Shown here: piece by piece, positions 33,107-41,516 of the stretch
Layout: every line of letters starts with the position of its first letter
Numbering within the stretch: the first letter of the stretch is position 1
Origin: Opitutaceae bacterium TAV5
GTDB lineage: Bacteria > Verrucomicrobiota > Verrucomicrobiia > Opitutales > Opitutaceae
DNA: 64,000 nucleotides
Assembly (NCBI GenBank): GCA_000242935.3
Contig: CP007053.1
Span: 1,798,001 to 1,862,000, forward strand
Reading direction: 5' to 3'
Translations under genes and position numbers: made by a program
The notes under the pieces: generated by a model
Told to the model about the DNA's origin: nothing
The model's database searches: none
What the model saw: only the letters and a program-made list of their open reading frames with translations

Positions 33107-35038
33107 ATGAAATACGCAATACTTGCCCGCGACACCTCGCCCGCGCCGATCCTCGCCCATTTCGACACGCCGCAAGCCCTGGGCGACATAACGGAAATCC
33201 CCGCCGAGATCATGATCTTCCCGGCCGGCACCCATACCATCAACGCCAGCCAGGACGGGGAGCCCGTGACAAAAACGGTTGCCATCGGCCCCGACACCGC
33301 GGCGGTGGTGAATGCCGCCCTGCAAGCGCACCTGCGCACGGAACGGAAACCGTATTTCGACTTCGACCACAACGACACCGTGGCCAGCGCCTGGCCGAAG
33401 TCCTGCCGGTGGGAAGCCGGCACCGGCGACAAGAAGCCCGGCGTTTATGCCGCCGTGGACTGGAGCGCATCCGGCTCCGCTGCCGTGATCGGCAAAGACT
33501 ACCGGAGCTTTTCCCCCGCCTTCCACGTGGACGACTCCACGCCCGCCCGCGTCATCGGCGCGCCGCTCAACATGGGCGGCCTCGTCAACGCCCCCGCCTT
33601 TCACGCCCAGGCTCCGCTCTGGGCAAAAGACCGCCAACCCGAATCCGACACCACCATGACCGAAGAAGAAAAGAAAAAGGCCGCTGACGAAGCCGCCGCC
33701 AAAGCCGCCGAAGAGGCGAAGGAAAAAGAGTCCGAAGCCATCCTGGCCAAGGAACAAAACGCCGAGTTGCAGAAACGCCTGCAAACCCTCGAAGCCAAGG
33801 AAACCGCCCGCGTGAAAGCCGACGCCGCCGCCAAGGTCGACGCCGCCGTCGCACGCGGCGCGCTCCCCGCCAAGGATGAAGCCATCAAGGCCAAGTGGGT
33901 CGCGCTGATCGAGGCCGATCCCGCCAACGCCGCCTTGCTGGACGGTCTTCCGGGCAACGACATGACCCGCCTGGTCACGGATGCCGGCGGTCACATCACC
34001 GCCAAGGCCGGCCCCGTCGAAGTGCTCAAGGGCTACCATGCCGCGAAGGCTGCGCTGGATCGCTCCGCGATCTACGCGAAAGACATCGCGCCGCTGTTCA
34101 AGCCCGGCTTCTCGCTCGGCCCGATCCTCGCCGCGCATGACCTCGGCACCCTTGCGCCCGAACTCGTGACGCAGCGCAGCCTCTCGTTCCTCAAGCTCTC
34201 CTATCCGTTTCTCGGCGCTATCACGACGAACTTTTCGAGCGAGAACGCCGCCTTCGAGCAGACGATCAAGACGCGCCTTCGCGGCCCGCTCGTCGCCAAT
34301 AGCTACACTACGGCAAACGGCTACGGGAACAACAATGCCAACACGCAGGATGTCGACATCACCATCGACCAGCACATCGGCGTGCCGCTGACTTTCAACG
34401 TCAACGAACTGGCGAGCACGGCCCGAGACTTGTTCGGCGAGCAGTCCGAGAGCGCCCACTACGCGATCGGCACCGCAGTGATCAATCATCTGTTCTCGCT
34501 GATCACGGCGGCCAACTTCGCCAAGTCCACCGCGTCCAAACTCTCCCTGTTCACCCGCCGCGCCGTCTCCGGCATGGCGAAGGAAATGAACAAGGACAAG
34601 GTGCACCCCGCCGGGCGCTTCCTCCTGCTTAACCCCGATTTTTTCGAGCAACTGGGCGGCGACGCCACGCTGGTGCAGCTTGCCGCGTACCAGAAGCCCG
34701 AATACATCACGGAATACCGCCTGCCGCCCGTGGCCGGCTTCACGCCTTACGAGGCGGTCAGCCTGCCGGTCGCGGCCAGCCTGGCCGGATTCGCCGGCAC
34801 CTCCGAATCGCTCGCCCTCGCCACCCGCGTGCCGAGCGATTACACGAAGGCCCTGCCCGGCGCGAGCAACGGCGTGGTTTCCACGGTCATCAATCCCGAT
34901 ACCAATATCGCCGTGCAGCTCGTGCAGTACGTGAACCACGACCTTGCCACGGCCACCGCCCGCATCGCCCTGATGTTCGGCGGCGCAGTCGGCAATCCCG
35001 CCACCGGCCGCCGCCTCACACAGACCGCCGAGGCCTGA
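33107..35038 (+). CDS. Fused Mu-type head protease, scaffold and major capsid protein
   Basis: A 643-residue protein in three parts. Residues 1-180 resemble the Mu I-type head maturation protease (FDFDHNDTVASAWPKSCRW, AVDWSASGSAAVIGKDYRSF and SPAFHV). About 185-260 is a Lys/Ala/Glu coiled coil resembling the scaffold domain (the Mu Z-like segment). The rest, from about 320 (LFKPGFSLGPILAAHDLG) to the end, looks like a HK97-fold major capsid (FLKLSYPFLGAITTNF...TVINPDTNIAVQLVQYVNHD). In Mu these are separate genes or products (I, Z, T); here they are one continuous frame with no frameshift. No other capsid gene is visible, so the fusion is likely the source of the shell protein after self-cleavage. 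Confidence 0.78.
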   Translation: MKYAILARDTSPAPILAHFDTPQALGDITEIPAEIMIFPAGTHTINASQDGEPVTKTVAIGPDTAAVVNAALQAHLRTERKPYFDFDHNDTVASAWPKSCRWEAGTGDKKPGVYAAVDWSASGSAAVIGKDYRSFSPAFHVDDSTPARVIGAPLNMGGLVNAPAFHAQAPLWAKDRQPESDTTMTEEEKKKAADEAAAKAAEEAKEKESEAILAKEQNAELQKRLQTLEAKETARVKADAAAKVDAAVARGALPAKDEAIKAKWVALIEADPANAALLDGLPGNDMTRLVTDAGGHITAKAGPVEVLKGYHAAKAALDRSAIYAKDIAPLFKPGFSLGPILAAHDLGTLAPELVTQRSLSFLKLSYPFLGAITTNFSSENAAFEQTIKTRLRGPLVANSYTTANGYGNNNANTQDVDITIDQHIGVPLTFNVNELASTARDLFGEQSESAHYAIGTAVINHLFSLITAANFAKSTASKLSLFTRRAVSGMAKEMNKDKVHPAGRFLLLNPDFFEQLGGDATLVQLAAYQKPEYITEYRLPPVAGFTPYEAVSLPVAASLAGFAGTSESLALATRVPSDYTKALPGASNGVVSTVINPDTNIAVQLVQYVNHDLATATARIALMFGGAVGNPATGRRLTQTAEA

Positions 35039-35061
35039 TCGCAACCCGACCGCCTCGCATC

Positions 35062-35493
35062 ATGCAGTGGATCACGCTCACCGCCGCCGACCTGAACGAC
35101 TACCTGCTCGCCAAGCAAATGGAGGCCTTGCGCACCAAGGCCCTTGCCGCGGGGCAGGCAGACCCGTTCGGGCCGGTGGCGGTGGACGTAGTCAACAAGG
35201 TGCGCTCCTACATCGCCAGCAACACGGCCAACCGCGTGTCAGCCACGCCGCTGGCCATCCCTCCCGAACTCAAGATCGACACCTGCTATCTGATCATCGC
35301 GCCCATGCTGGGCCGCCTCGGTATCGATCTGACCAAAGACCAAAGCGAGGCAGTCGCCCGCGCCTACAGCACCCTCATCGGCCTGCGCGATAAAAAGCTC
35401 CTCGTCTCCATGCCCGACGATCCCGTCGAGCCCGATGTGCAGCCCGAAAGCGCCCCCGGATTCTGGGGCTCCGACGAAAAAATTCCTCTTTGA
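35062..35493 (+). CDS. Head-tail adaptor, Mu gp36-like
   Basis: A 143-residue protein (MQWITLTAADLNDYLLAKQMEAL...ELKIDTCYLIIAPMLGRLGI) with the helical layout of a gp36/DUF1320-type or head-completion adaptor. It sits directly behind the capsid gene, as in Mu. Its stop codon overlaps the methyltransferase start (TGATG at 35491-35495). Confidence 0.6.
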   Translation: MQWITLTAADLNDYLLAKQMEALRTKALAAGQADPFGPVAVDVVNKVRSYIASNTANRVSATPLAIPPELKIDTCYLIIAPMLGRLGIDLTKDQSEAVARAYSTLIGLRDKKLLVSMPDDPVEPDVQPESAPGFWGSDEKIPL

Positions 35494-36464
35494 TGCCTGA
35501 TGCCAAACGCAAAACCACGAGCCACGAGCCACGAGCCACGAGCCACGAGCCACGAGCCACGAGCCACGAGCCACGAGCCACGAGCCAATCGTATCCGCAA
35601 AAACATGACAGTCAAGATAAAAGTCTCACAATCGGCTCGCTCTTCGCGGGCATCGGCGGCTTCGATCTCGGCTTCGAGCGCGCCGGCTGGCGCACGGCCT
35701 GGCAGGTCGAAATCAACCCGCTCAACCGGGCTGTGCTTGCTCACCGATTTCCCCATGCCGCCCGCTTTGAGGATGTGCGTGCAGTCGGCGCGCAGGAACT
35801 TTGCAAGGTCGATTGCATCACGGCCGGCTTCCCCTGCCAGGACATCTCCACTTGCGGTTATAACCGGAAAGACAAATCCGCTGTCGGCCTTGCCGGTAAA
35901 CGCTCCGGGCTCTTCTTCGAAGTGGTTCGTATCCTCCGGGAAATTCAACCCGCTTGGGTGGTCCTGGAAAACGTCGCTGCGCTGCTCCATTCCAACGATT
36001 GCGCAGACATTCAGGAAGTCATCCGGAACCTTGCCGAGTGCGGGTATGTGGGATTCTGGCGCGTGCTTGACGCTCAATATTTCGGAAGCGCCTCGCGCCG
36101 TCGTCGCATCTTCCTGGTCGCAGGTCTTGGACGCTACCCCTCAATCGAGTTGCTGGCTGATGCCGCACCAGTGGAGGCAGTACCTAGCGCGATTGCGCCG
36201 GTCGAAGGCTCACGGCTCGCGGATGCATGGCCTGGGTATACTCTACAGGCCTGCAACACGCCGGCCCGTATTACTCTGGGCGGCCAGCTTCTCGTCGCTG
36301 AGGAAAACGGATGGCATTCGATGGTTGAGCGGGGGCGAATGTCTGATGACGCAGGGCTTTGCCAGGGACTGGATGCGGCCAACCTTGCGGAAATTTTCGG
36401 TGCCGGAAACGCCGTCTGCCCGCATGTCGCCGAGTGGATCGCCCGGCACCTCTCGAAAAGCTGA
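35493..36464 (+). CDS. DNA cytosine-5 methyltransferase, probably phase-variable
   Basis: A 323-residue C5-methyltransferase with motif I SLFAGIGGFDLGFERAG (about 49-65), motif IV GFPCQDIS with the catalytic Cys115, motif VI ENV (159-161), motif VIII QYFGSASRRRRIF and motif X GNAVCPHVAEWIARHL. The target-recognition region is short. Residues 8-31 are encoded by ten 7-bp repeats (35515-35584) and precede the catalytic domain without an in-frame alternative start. Gain or loss of one repeat shifts the frame, so expression can be switched. It is inserted between head genes, outside the normal Mu morphogenesis order, and probably protects phage DNA from restriction. Confidence 0.9.
   Translation: MPDAKRKTTSHEPRATSHEPRATSHEPRATSQSYPQKHDSQDKSLTIGSLFAGIGGFDLGFERAGWRTAWQVEINPLNRAVLAHRFPHAARFEDVRAVGAQELCKVDCITAGFPCQDISTCGYNRKDKSAVGLAGKRSGLFFEVVRILREIQPAWVVLENVAALLHSNDCADIQEVIRNLAECGYVGFWRVLDAQYFGSASRRRRIFLVAGLGRYPSIELLADAAPVEAVPSAIAPVEGSRLADAWPGYTLQACNTPARITLGGQLLVAEENGWHSMVERGRMSDDAGLCQGLDAANLAEIFGAGNAVCPHVAEWIARHLSKS
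35515..35584. repeat. Ten tandem CCACGAG heptanucleotides at the 5' end of the methyltransferase gene
   Basis: Ten uninterrupted copies of CCACGAG, followed by a partial CCA. The unit length is not a multiple of three and no stop codon occurs in any frame of the array. Start codons in two different frames precede it (ATG at 35493 and 35500). Confidence 0.95.
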
Positions 36465-36485
36465 AACGCCAAAATAGTATCCATC

Positions 36486-37325
36486 ATGCTGATACACGAG
36501 CCCATGACCTTTGATGAAGCGATCGACGCTCTCGCCGTCCGCTCGCTCCTGCCCACCACGGGCCGGACGGCCGACATGCGCCAGTTCGACAGCGGCATCA
36601 AGCAGCATGCGCTCTGGTCGGCCACGCTCACCAGCATCAACACACTCCAGCAGATCGGGGCCGGCGTGGACGCGATCCTGCGCGGCGAGAGCGACATCGC
36701 CACCGAAATGCTCGCCGTCAAACAGAGCCTCGAAGCCGAAGGCTACAAGGCCCCGGAAGGCAAGCAGGGCACCATGCTGGACCTCACCAGCATCATCCGC
36801 CGCCAGACGATCATCGAGACGCAAGTCAACATGGCCCGCGGCGCGGGCTGGCACGAACAGGGCATGGAGCCCGAAGTATTGGAGGCCTACCCGGCGCAGG
36901 AGCTCTTCCGGAGCGCCACGCCCAAGGGCGGGCCGGAGGCCGAGCGCGACTGGGGCGCCCGCTGGATCAAGGCCGGCGGCCCGCCCGCGAAGGGCGGCCG
37001 CATGATCGCGCTCAAGACCGACCCCGTGTGGGAAAACCTCGGCAACCCCGAACTGTTTCCCGATGGCCTCGGCAACCGCTGGGCACCCTTCGCCATCCAC
37101 TCCAACATGGACCTGCGCGACAGCGACCGCACGGAAGCCATCGCCCTCGGTCTCATGAAAATCGATACGCCGGTAACGCCGCTGCGCAACGGCTTCGCGC
37201 AAGACCTCAAGGCCAAGCCGGCCGTCCGCGAACAATGGCTGCACGAGGCGATCGAGGACAGCGGCCTCGCCTCGTTCGATGCGGTCAGCGTCCTGCATTT
37301 TTCCGGAAAGGAGGCGGCAGCATGA
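36486..37325 (+). CDS. Phage head-associated structural protein
   Basis: A 279-residue protein: N-terminal helices (EPMTFDEAIDALAVRSLLP), a central hydrophilic segment and a C-terminal part with GARWIKAGGPP, DPVWENLGNPELFPDGLGNRW, and APFAIHSNMDLRDSDR. The last block resembles the region found in phage head-morphogenesis (gpF/SPP1 gp7-like) proteins. It lies between the capsid region and a virion-morphogenesis protein. Function is uncertain. Confidence 0.58.
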   Translation: MLIHEPMTFDEAIDALAVRSLLPTTGRTADMRQFDSGIKQHALWSATLTSINTLQQIGAGVDAILRGESDIATEMLAVKQSLEAEGYKAPEGKQGTMLDLTSIIRRQTIIETQVNMARGAGWHEQGMEPEVLEAYPAQELFRSATPKGGPEAERDWGARWIKAGGPPAKGGRMIALKTDPVWENLGNPELFPDGLGNRWAPFAIHSNMDLRDSDRTEAIALGLMKIDTPVTPLRNGFAQDLKAKPAVREQWLHEAIEDSGLASFDAVSVLHFSGKEAAA

Positions 37326-38023
37326 GTACCGGCATGGCGATCGCCTTTGACCGCGACGAAGTGTCGCCCCTGCTCGCCGCCCTCGGCGACGACATCCGCG
37401 CCAACAACCTGTCGATGGTCATGGGCCGCGGCGTCGGCAACCTTACCCGCCAGTGGCTCTTCGACCTCAACAACGAGCGGCACCGGCACGGCCGCGTGCC
37501 TTACTACCAGCAGGCGGCGCGCAGCGTCACCGTCAACAAGACGGATTTCGGCGCGGCCATCTCTGCCACACAAACGGGGATACGCCTGCGCCGGTTCGGC
37601 TCGGGCGGCCTGCCCGGCGGCGTCGTCAAGCCCCGGCCCGGAAAAAAATACCTGACGCTCCCCGACGAAGACCAGCCGGAAGCGCACGGCCTGCGCGCCC
37701 GCGAGTTCAATGACCTGAAATTTTCCATCGTCATGGACAAAAACGGCGCGCTCCGCCCGGCCCTCGTCCGCCGCGCATCGACCGCCATCCGGTTTGTCCG
37801 CCGCAAGCAAAAGGACGGCTCCATCAAGACGACGGTCAAGGCGAAGGAACTGCGCGACGGCGAAGTCATGTTCTGGCTGGTGCGCCAGACCCGCCACCGG
37901 CCCGATCCTTCCATCCTGCCGCCCGGCCCGATGGTCACCGAAACCGCCGTGCAGGCCGCCCTGCGCCGCGTCGCCGAAATCCGCGCCGAGCGCGCCGCCA
38001 AAGCCACACCAGACAACCCGTAA
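37322..38023 (+). CDS. Phage virion morphogenesis protein (gpG/HK97 gp10-like)
   Basis: A 233-residue protein overlapping the previous gene by 4 bp (ATGA). The pattern YYQQAARSVTVNK, IRLRRFGSGGLPGG, KKYLTLPDEDQPEAHGLRAREF and VMFWLVRQTRHRPDP is that of tail-completion proteins of the gpG/HK97 gp10 type, which cap the tail and join it to the head. Confidence 0.65.
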   Translation: MSTGMAIAFDRDEVSPLLAALGDDIRANNLSMVMGRGVGNLTRQWLFDLNNERHRHGRVPYYQQAARSVTVNKTDFGAAISATQTGIRLRRFGSGGLPGGVVKPRPGKKYLTLPDEDQPEAHGLRAREFNDLKFSIVMDKNGALRPALVRRASTAIRFVRRKQKDGSIKTTVKAKELRDGEVMFWLVRQTRHRPDPSILPPGPMVTETAVQAALRRVAEIRAERAAKATPDNP

Positions 38024-38025
38024 CC

Positions 38026-38607
38026 ATGCCCTACATCGCCACACTCGACATCATGCAGGCCGTCAAGGCTTCCCTTGCCACGCTGCGCATCGATCCCGCC
38101 GATCCCGAGAGCGCCCCGCTGTTCGAGACGATCGACATGCACATCAACAAAAAGCTCAAGGAGGCGCTGAAAAACCTGCTCATCCTTGACCAGCGCGTGT
38201 GCCTGATCGTGCCCGGCGGCGAGAATTACGAGAACATCAAGGAAGGTCGGACGATCCGTAGCGAAAAAGATATTACGTTCGACTTGCTCATCGCCGACCG
38301 CGACTGGGCGGAGAAAGGCCACGACGCCACCTTCGGCGGGCCGGAAAACATCGGCATCCTCCGCATGGCCGACCGCGTGGTCGAACACTTCCTGGAGACG
38401 CCGCAACTCGGCATGCCTTACGTCTGCATCGTGCCCACGGCCATGCGCCCGATCGACGTGCCGGCCGACGACGTGAAAGACAGCCCCGGCCGCGAGTGCT
38501 ATGTCATCAATTACGAGTCCCCGGCCGGCTCCGCCATCCTCACCCCCACCGTGCCTTGGTCCGCCCCTTCCCCCCGTCCCTACGTCGCCCCGAGCCCCAT
38601 CCACTGA
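38026..38607 (+). CDS. Tail terminator-like protein (Mu gp37-like position)
   Basis: A 193-residue protein with mixed alpha/beta order (LLILDQRVCLIVPGGENYENI, DITFDLLIADRDWAEKG, VVEHFLETPQLGMPYVCIVP) as in phage tail terminators. It lies directly before the tail tube gene, the usual place for this function. No strong family signature. Confidence 0.5.
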   Translation: MPYIATLDIMQAVKASLATLRIDPADPESAPLFETIDMHINKKLKEALKNLLILDQRVCLIVPGGENYENIKEGRTIRSEKDITFDLLIADRDWAEKGHDATFGGPENIGILRMADRVVEHFLETPQLGMPYVCIVPTAMRPIDVPADDVKDSPGRECYVINYESPAGSAILTPTVPWSAPSPRPYVAPSPIH

Positions 38608-38648
38608 CAGTCTCACCCGTCATCCGTAACACATAAACCAATACACCT

Positions 38649-39197
38649 ATGCAGACAGAACGCACCATCATCGGAGCCCATAGTTATATCGTGCCGGTCG
38701 GCACGCCCTTCACGCTCCCCGCGCCCGGCGGCCAGGCATCCCGCATCCGGAAGCCCGGCCCCGACGATCCCGCCGCCTGGTTCGATACCGGCGTGGCCGA
38801 CTGGACCATCACCAACACCGGCACAACCGTCGATTTCAACGCCCCGGCCCCCGGCATGCGCGTACTCTACGACAAGATCACCACGAAGACCGGCATCAAG
38901 TTCAAGGGGAAGCTCATGGAGTTGAGCAACATCGTCTGGCAGATGCTCCTCAGCACACAGACCCTGCCGGCCAGCCCGGAGGAGGGAGGCCAGTACAACC
39001 CGCTCTCCGGCGAGGCCATCGTCCGCACCTGGATGAAGCTGGAGCAATACAACCAGCGCAACCAGCGCATCAATGTCCTGGACGTGTTTGTCGCCATGAA
39101 CATCCCCGGTGATGTGGCCTTCGGGGAAAACCCCGTGGACGTGGATGTGGAGGCCGACGTGCTCTATTCCCCGCTCAACACGGGAAAACTGGAATAA
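38649..39197 (+). CDS. Major tail tube protein
   Basis: A 182-residue beta-rich protein (YIVPVGTPFTLPAPGG, a long beta segment, LSNIVWQMLLST, MNIPGDVAFGENPVDVDVEAD) with the size and texture of siphovirus/GTA-like tail tubes. A perfect hairpin follows the gene. Its presence with a tape measure shows that the virion has a long tail. No sheath protein gene is visible, so the tail is most likely non-contractile. Confidence 0.68.
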   Translation: MQTERTIIGAHSYIVPVGTPFTLPAPGGQASRIRKPGPDDPAAWFDTGVADWTITNTGTTVDFNAPAPGMRVLYDKITTKTGIKFKGKLMELSNIVWQMLLSTQTLPASPEEGGQYNPLSGEAIVRTWMKLEQYNQRNQRINVLDVFVAMNIPGDVAFGENPVDVDVEADVLYSPLNTGKLE

Positions 39198-39202
39198 AAA
39201 CC

Positions 39203-39223
39203 GGCCTCCGGCGTCCGGAGGCC
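39203..39223. terminator. Hairpin after the tail tube gene
   Basis: GGCCTCCGG-CGT-CCGGAGGCC is a perfect 9-bp stem with a 3-nt loop, 6 bp past the tail tube stop codon. It lacks a T-run, so it may be an attenuator or mRNA stabiliser that raises tube mRNA relative to the following genes. Confidence 0.6.
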
Positions 39224-39248
39224 AGTAACCGGAAAACCAATACACCCG

Positions 39249-39653
39249 ATGATTTTCACCGACGATTTCACCGAAGAACCGGCGCTGCCGATTGGCGCAT
39301 CGCCCTTCGGCCCGCCCACCGACCAGCCCGCGCAGCCGATCGCCGCTTCGCCTTTCGGCCCGCCCACCAACCAGCCCGCCCTTCCCATCGGCGGGCAACC
39401 CACCGAACCGCCCGCCATCCCGCTCATGTCCTCCACCTTCAAGCCCGCCTTCGTCGGCCTCTCCGGCATCGGCTCCCTCTCCACCATCCAGGCGACCATT
39501 GCCGATGCCGGCACCGTCCTGCAAGGCGTCGTCAATGACGAACTCAAAAGCTACCGCGTGCGCTCCGGCACGGACGAGGAAGCCCATCCCGGCATCGTCC
39601 ATCCCGCCAACTTCGACGCGGACGAAAACCCCGTCGTCTTTGTGATGATCTGA
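39249..39653 (+). CDS. Proline-rich repeat protein in the tail module
   Basis: A 134-residue protein whose residues about 11-58 consist of three degenerate 16-residue repeats (PALPIGASPFGPPTDQ type). A short globular end (STFKPAFVGLSGIGSLSTIQ) follows. No family recognised. Proline-rich repeats between tube and fibre-like genes could act as a linker or an adhesion element. Confidence 0.6.
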   Translation: MIFTDDFTEEPALPIGASPFGPPTDQPAQPIAASPFGPPTNQPALPIGGQPTEPPAIPLMSSTFKPAFVGLSGIGSLSTIQATIADAGTVLQGVVNDELKSYRVRSGTDEEAHPGIVHPANFDADENPVVFVMI

Positions 39654-39660
39654 TCACGTC

Positions 39661-40578
39661 ATGAAAAAATCACTACTCATCCTCTCCGGCCTCCTGGCTC
39701 TTTGGCCTCCGGTCTCTGTCTTCGGCCAGAGCGGCCCGGTGACCAAAAATCCGAACACGGATGAAATCCGCGAAGACCTCACGTTCGGCCCCGGGCGCAC
39801 GCTCACGATCGCCTCCGGCGGCCTGATCGTGGGCGCGGAAAATGCCATCCGTTTCGAGGGCGGCGTTTTCCTGTCCTCAGAGCAGGCAATGCCGACTGTG
39901 CCGCCGTCCGCTCCTCCCGTCGTGATGATGCGCGCCGAATCCGGCACGCTGGCCTTCCTCTCGGACCTGTCCGGCTATGTGCCGACATCTCGCACGATTA
40001 GCGCGAGCGGTCTCGCCACCGGCGGCGGCAACCTGACGGCAAACCGGACCATCACAGTCCCCGCTGCCTCGACCGCCGAGGCGACGGCCGGCACAGTCAC
40101 CAACCGGGCCATGACGCCGGCCTCGACCCGCGCCGCCATCGATGACCGGCCGCAGTACGCCATTTTCATCATCCCGATCGGTCCCGGATTTTTCGACTTC
40201 GAACTAAAAGCGAGCCTTTCGAATTTTGGCGAACACGCGCCGTTTACCGACCTGTATCTGTATTATCACTCGCCCGACCCGTCGCGGACGATCATCACAA
40301 GCCAGACCGGTCCCGTCCCGACCGTTTACTTTACTGACACGGGCTGGACGGACAAGCGGCGCTGGCGCAAGCAGAGCACGGACCAAAGCATTTGGGCGAT
40401 GCGCTCCAATAGCGGCGCGGTCATTCCCGCCGTCGTCGTCGTCGTGCCGGTCGATGCCACGATCAGGCCGACCAACGCCGGCCTCATCTGGTCGTATCAG
40501 CGCATCACCGCCACGGATTACGAACAGGTCTGGTATCCCATCGTCCCCACCTGGAGCACCGTCTCGCCTACCCCGTGA
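39661..40578 (+). CDS. Tail-fibre-like protein with a signal peptide
   Basis: A 305-residue protein with a convincing Sec signal peptide (MKKSLLILSGLLALWPPVSVFG, cleavage about 22-23), then a beta-rich part with fibre-type repeats (RTLTIASGGLIVG; TISASGLATGGGN then LTANRTITVP) and a globular C-terminus. Fibre-like repeats argue for adhesion, but a signal peptide is abnormal for a virion protein assembled in the cytoplasm. It may instead be an exported or surface protein carried in the tail operon. Confidence 0.62.
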   Translation: MKKSLLILSGLLALWPPVSVFGQSGPVTKNPNTDEIREDLTFGPGRTLTIASGGLIVGAENAIRFEGGVFLSSEQAMPTVPPSAPPVVMMRAESGTLAFLSDLSGYVPTSRTISASGLATGGGNLTANRTITVPAASTAEATAGTVTNRAMTPASTRAAIDDRPQYAIFIIPIGPGFFDFELKASLSNFGEHAPFTDLYLYYHSPDPSRTIITSQTGPVPTVYFTDTGWTDKRRWRKQSTDQSIWAMRSNSGAVIPAVVVVVPVDATIRPTNAGLIWSYQRITATDYEQVWYPIVPTWSTVSPTP

Positions 40579-40630
40579 CACCTTTCCCGATACGTCGGGA
40601 TTTCACACCAAACACCAACCGTAAATCATC

Positions 40631-41416
40631 ATGAGAAAATCCATCCTCATCCTCTCGGCTCTCGCTTTCGGCGCGGGCCTCGCCGTCGCCTCGCCCACCA
40701 GCGATGCCGTCTCCCTCCAGACCGGAGCCAGCGTCATCAGCACTGACTGGAATACCAAGATCGCCGCCGCCAAGGCCGTAAAAGATAGCGCTGCCGTCGT
40801 CACGCTCACCGCGCAGCGCAAGGCCGCAATCGCGGAATATAACGCCCTCCATGCGGAGGCAGTTGCCGCCCTCATCAACGACAGCATTGACGAGATCGTC
40901 CTGGATAACCCGGGGGCGGCCACCTGGCTCATCAAGCGCCACCTCTCCGACAAAAACACCGTTGACGGCGTAGTCGCCAGGGTGTTCGCCGACGATGCCG
41001 GGGACCGTGCCCTGGCGGCAAAACTCCTCACGATCAGCAATGGCAGCCAGGCGTATTTCTACCACCAGTACTATGCCTCCGCCGACGAACTCCGCGCTCT
41101 GGCCGGTTCGCCGAGCAGCGGCATTGCCTCCGCTGTCGGCAAGCGCGCCCGTGACCTCGGCCTCCTGGACGAAATTGTTCCGGACTATTACAAGCGCTGC
41201 CTCGGTCTCGGGCTGGTTCACAAAGGCTACGATGCCTGGTTCAACAAGCGCGTTCGTGCCACCTGGGCGACCGACCGCGCCGCGGCCCTGAAACTCCTGG
41301 AAGAAGAACAGGCCGGCATCGGTACGGTGTCCAACCAGACGCCCGCCACCAAGGCCCGCATTGACCAGCTGCGCGAGCTCTCCGCCCGCTTCGCCGAGAT
41401 CATCGCCCGCGGCTGA
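40631..41416 (+). CDS. Exported prophage protein, unknown function
   Basis: A 261-residue protein with a signal peptide almost identical in style to the preceding gene (MRKSILILSALAFGAGLAVA, cleavage near ASP). The mature part is helical (AKAVKDSAAVVTLTAQRKAAI; LGLVHKGYDAWFNKRVRATW; LRELSARFAEIIARG). No family recognised. Lies between the fibre-like gene and a third exported protein. Confidence 0.6.
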   Translation: MRKSILILSALAFGAGLAVASPTSDAVSLQTGASVISTDWNTKIAAAKAVKDSAAVVTLTAQRKAAIAEYNALHAEAVAALINDSIDEIVLDNPGAATWLIKRHLSDKNTVDGVVARVFADDAGDRALAAKLLTISNGSQAYFYHQYYASADELRALAGSPSSGIASAVGKRARDLGLLDEIVPDYYKRCLGLGLVHKGYDAWFNKRVRATWATDRAAALKLLEEEQAGIGTVSNQTPATKARIDQLRELSARFAEIIARG

Positions 41417-41424
41417 TAATCACC

Positions 41425-41496
41425 TCACACGGAGGCGCGCAGGCGCGGGATGATCCCGGCCAGCGCCGCGGTCCGCGCCCCCGCGCCTCCGTGTGA
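41425..41496. repeat. Long perfect-arm hairpin between exported-protein genes
   Basis: The arms TCACACGGAGGCGCG (41425-41439) and CGCGCCTCCGTGTGA (41482-41496) are perfect reverse complements. A second nested stem (GGCGCGG 41442-41448 with CCGCGCC 41473-41479) extends the structure. It separates the second and third exported-protein genes and could attenuate transcription. Confidence 0.72.
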
Positions 41497-41516
41497 GACA
41501 AAACCCGATACACCGC

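Noticed and set aside
31268-35044. A 1258-codon open frame antisense to the portal and capsid genes
   Set aside because: It lacks stops only because the region is GC-rich; the product is Gly/Arg/Ala/Val-rich with no domain pattern, while the opposite strand encodes clear phage proteins.
35515-35584. Short tandem repeats considered as a CRISPR array
   Set aside because: The units are 7 bp with no spacers; this is a simple sequence repeat within a coding region.
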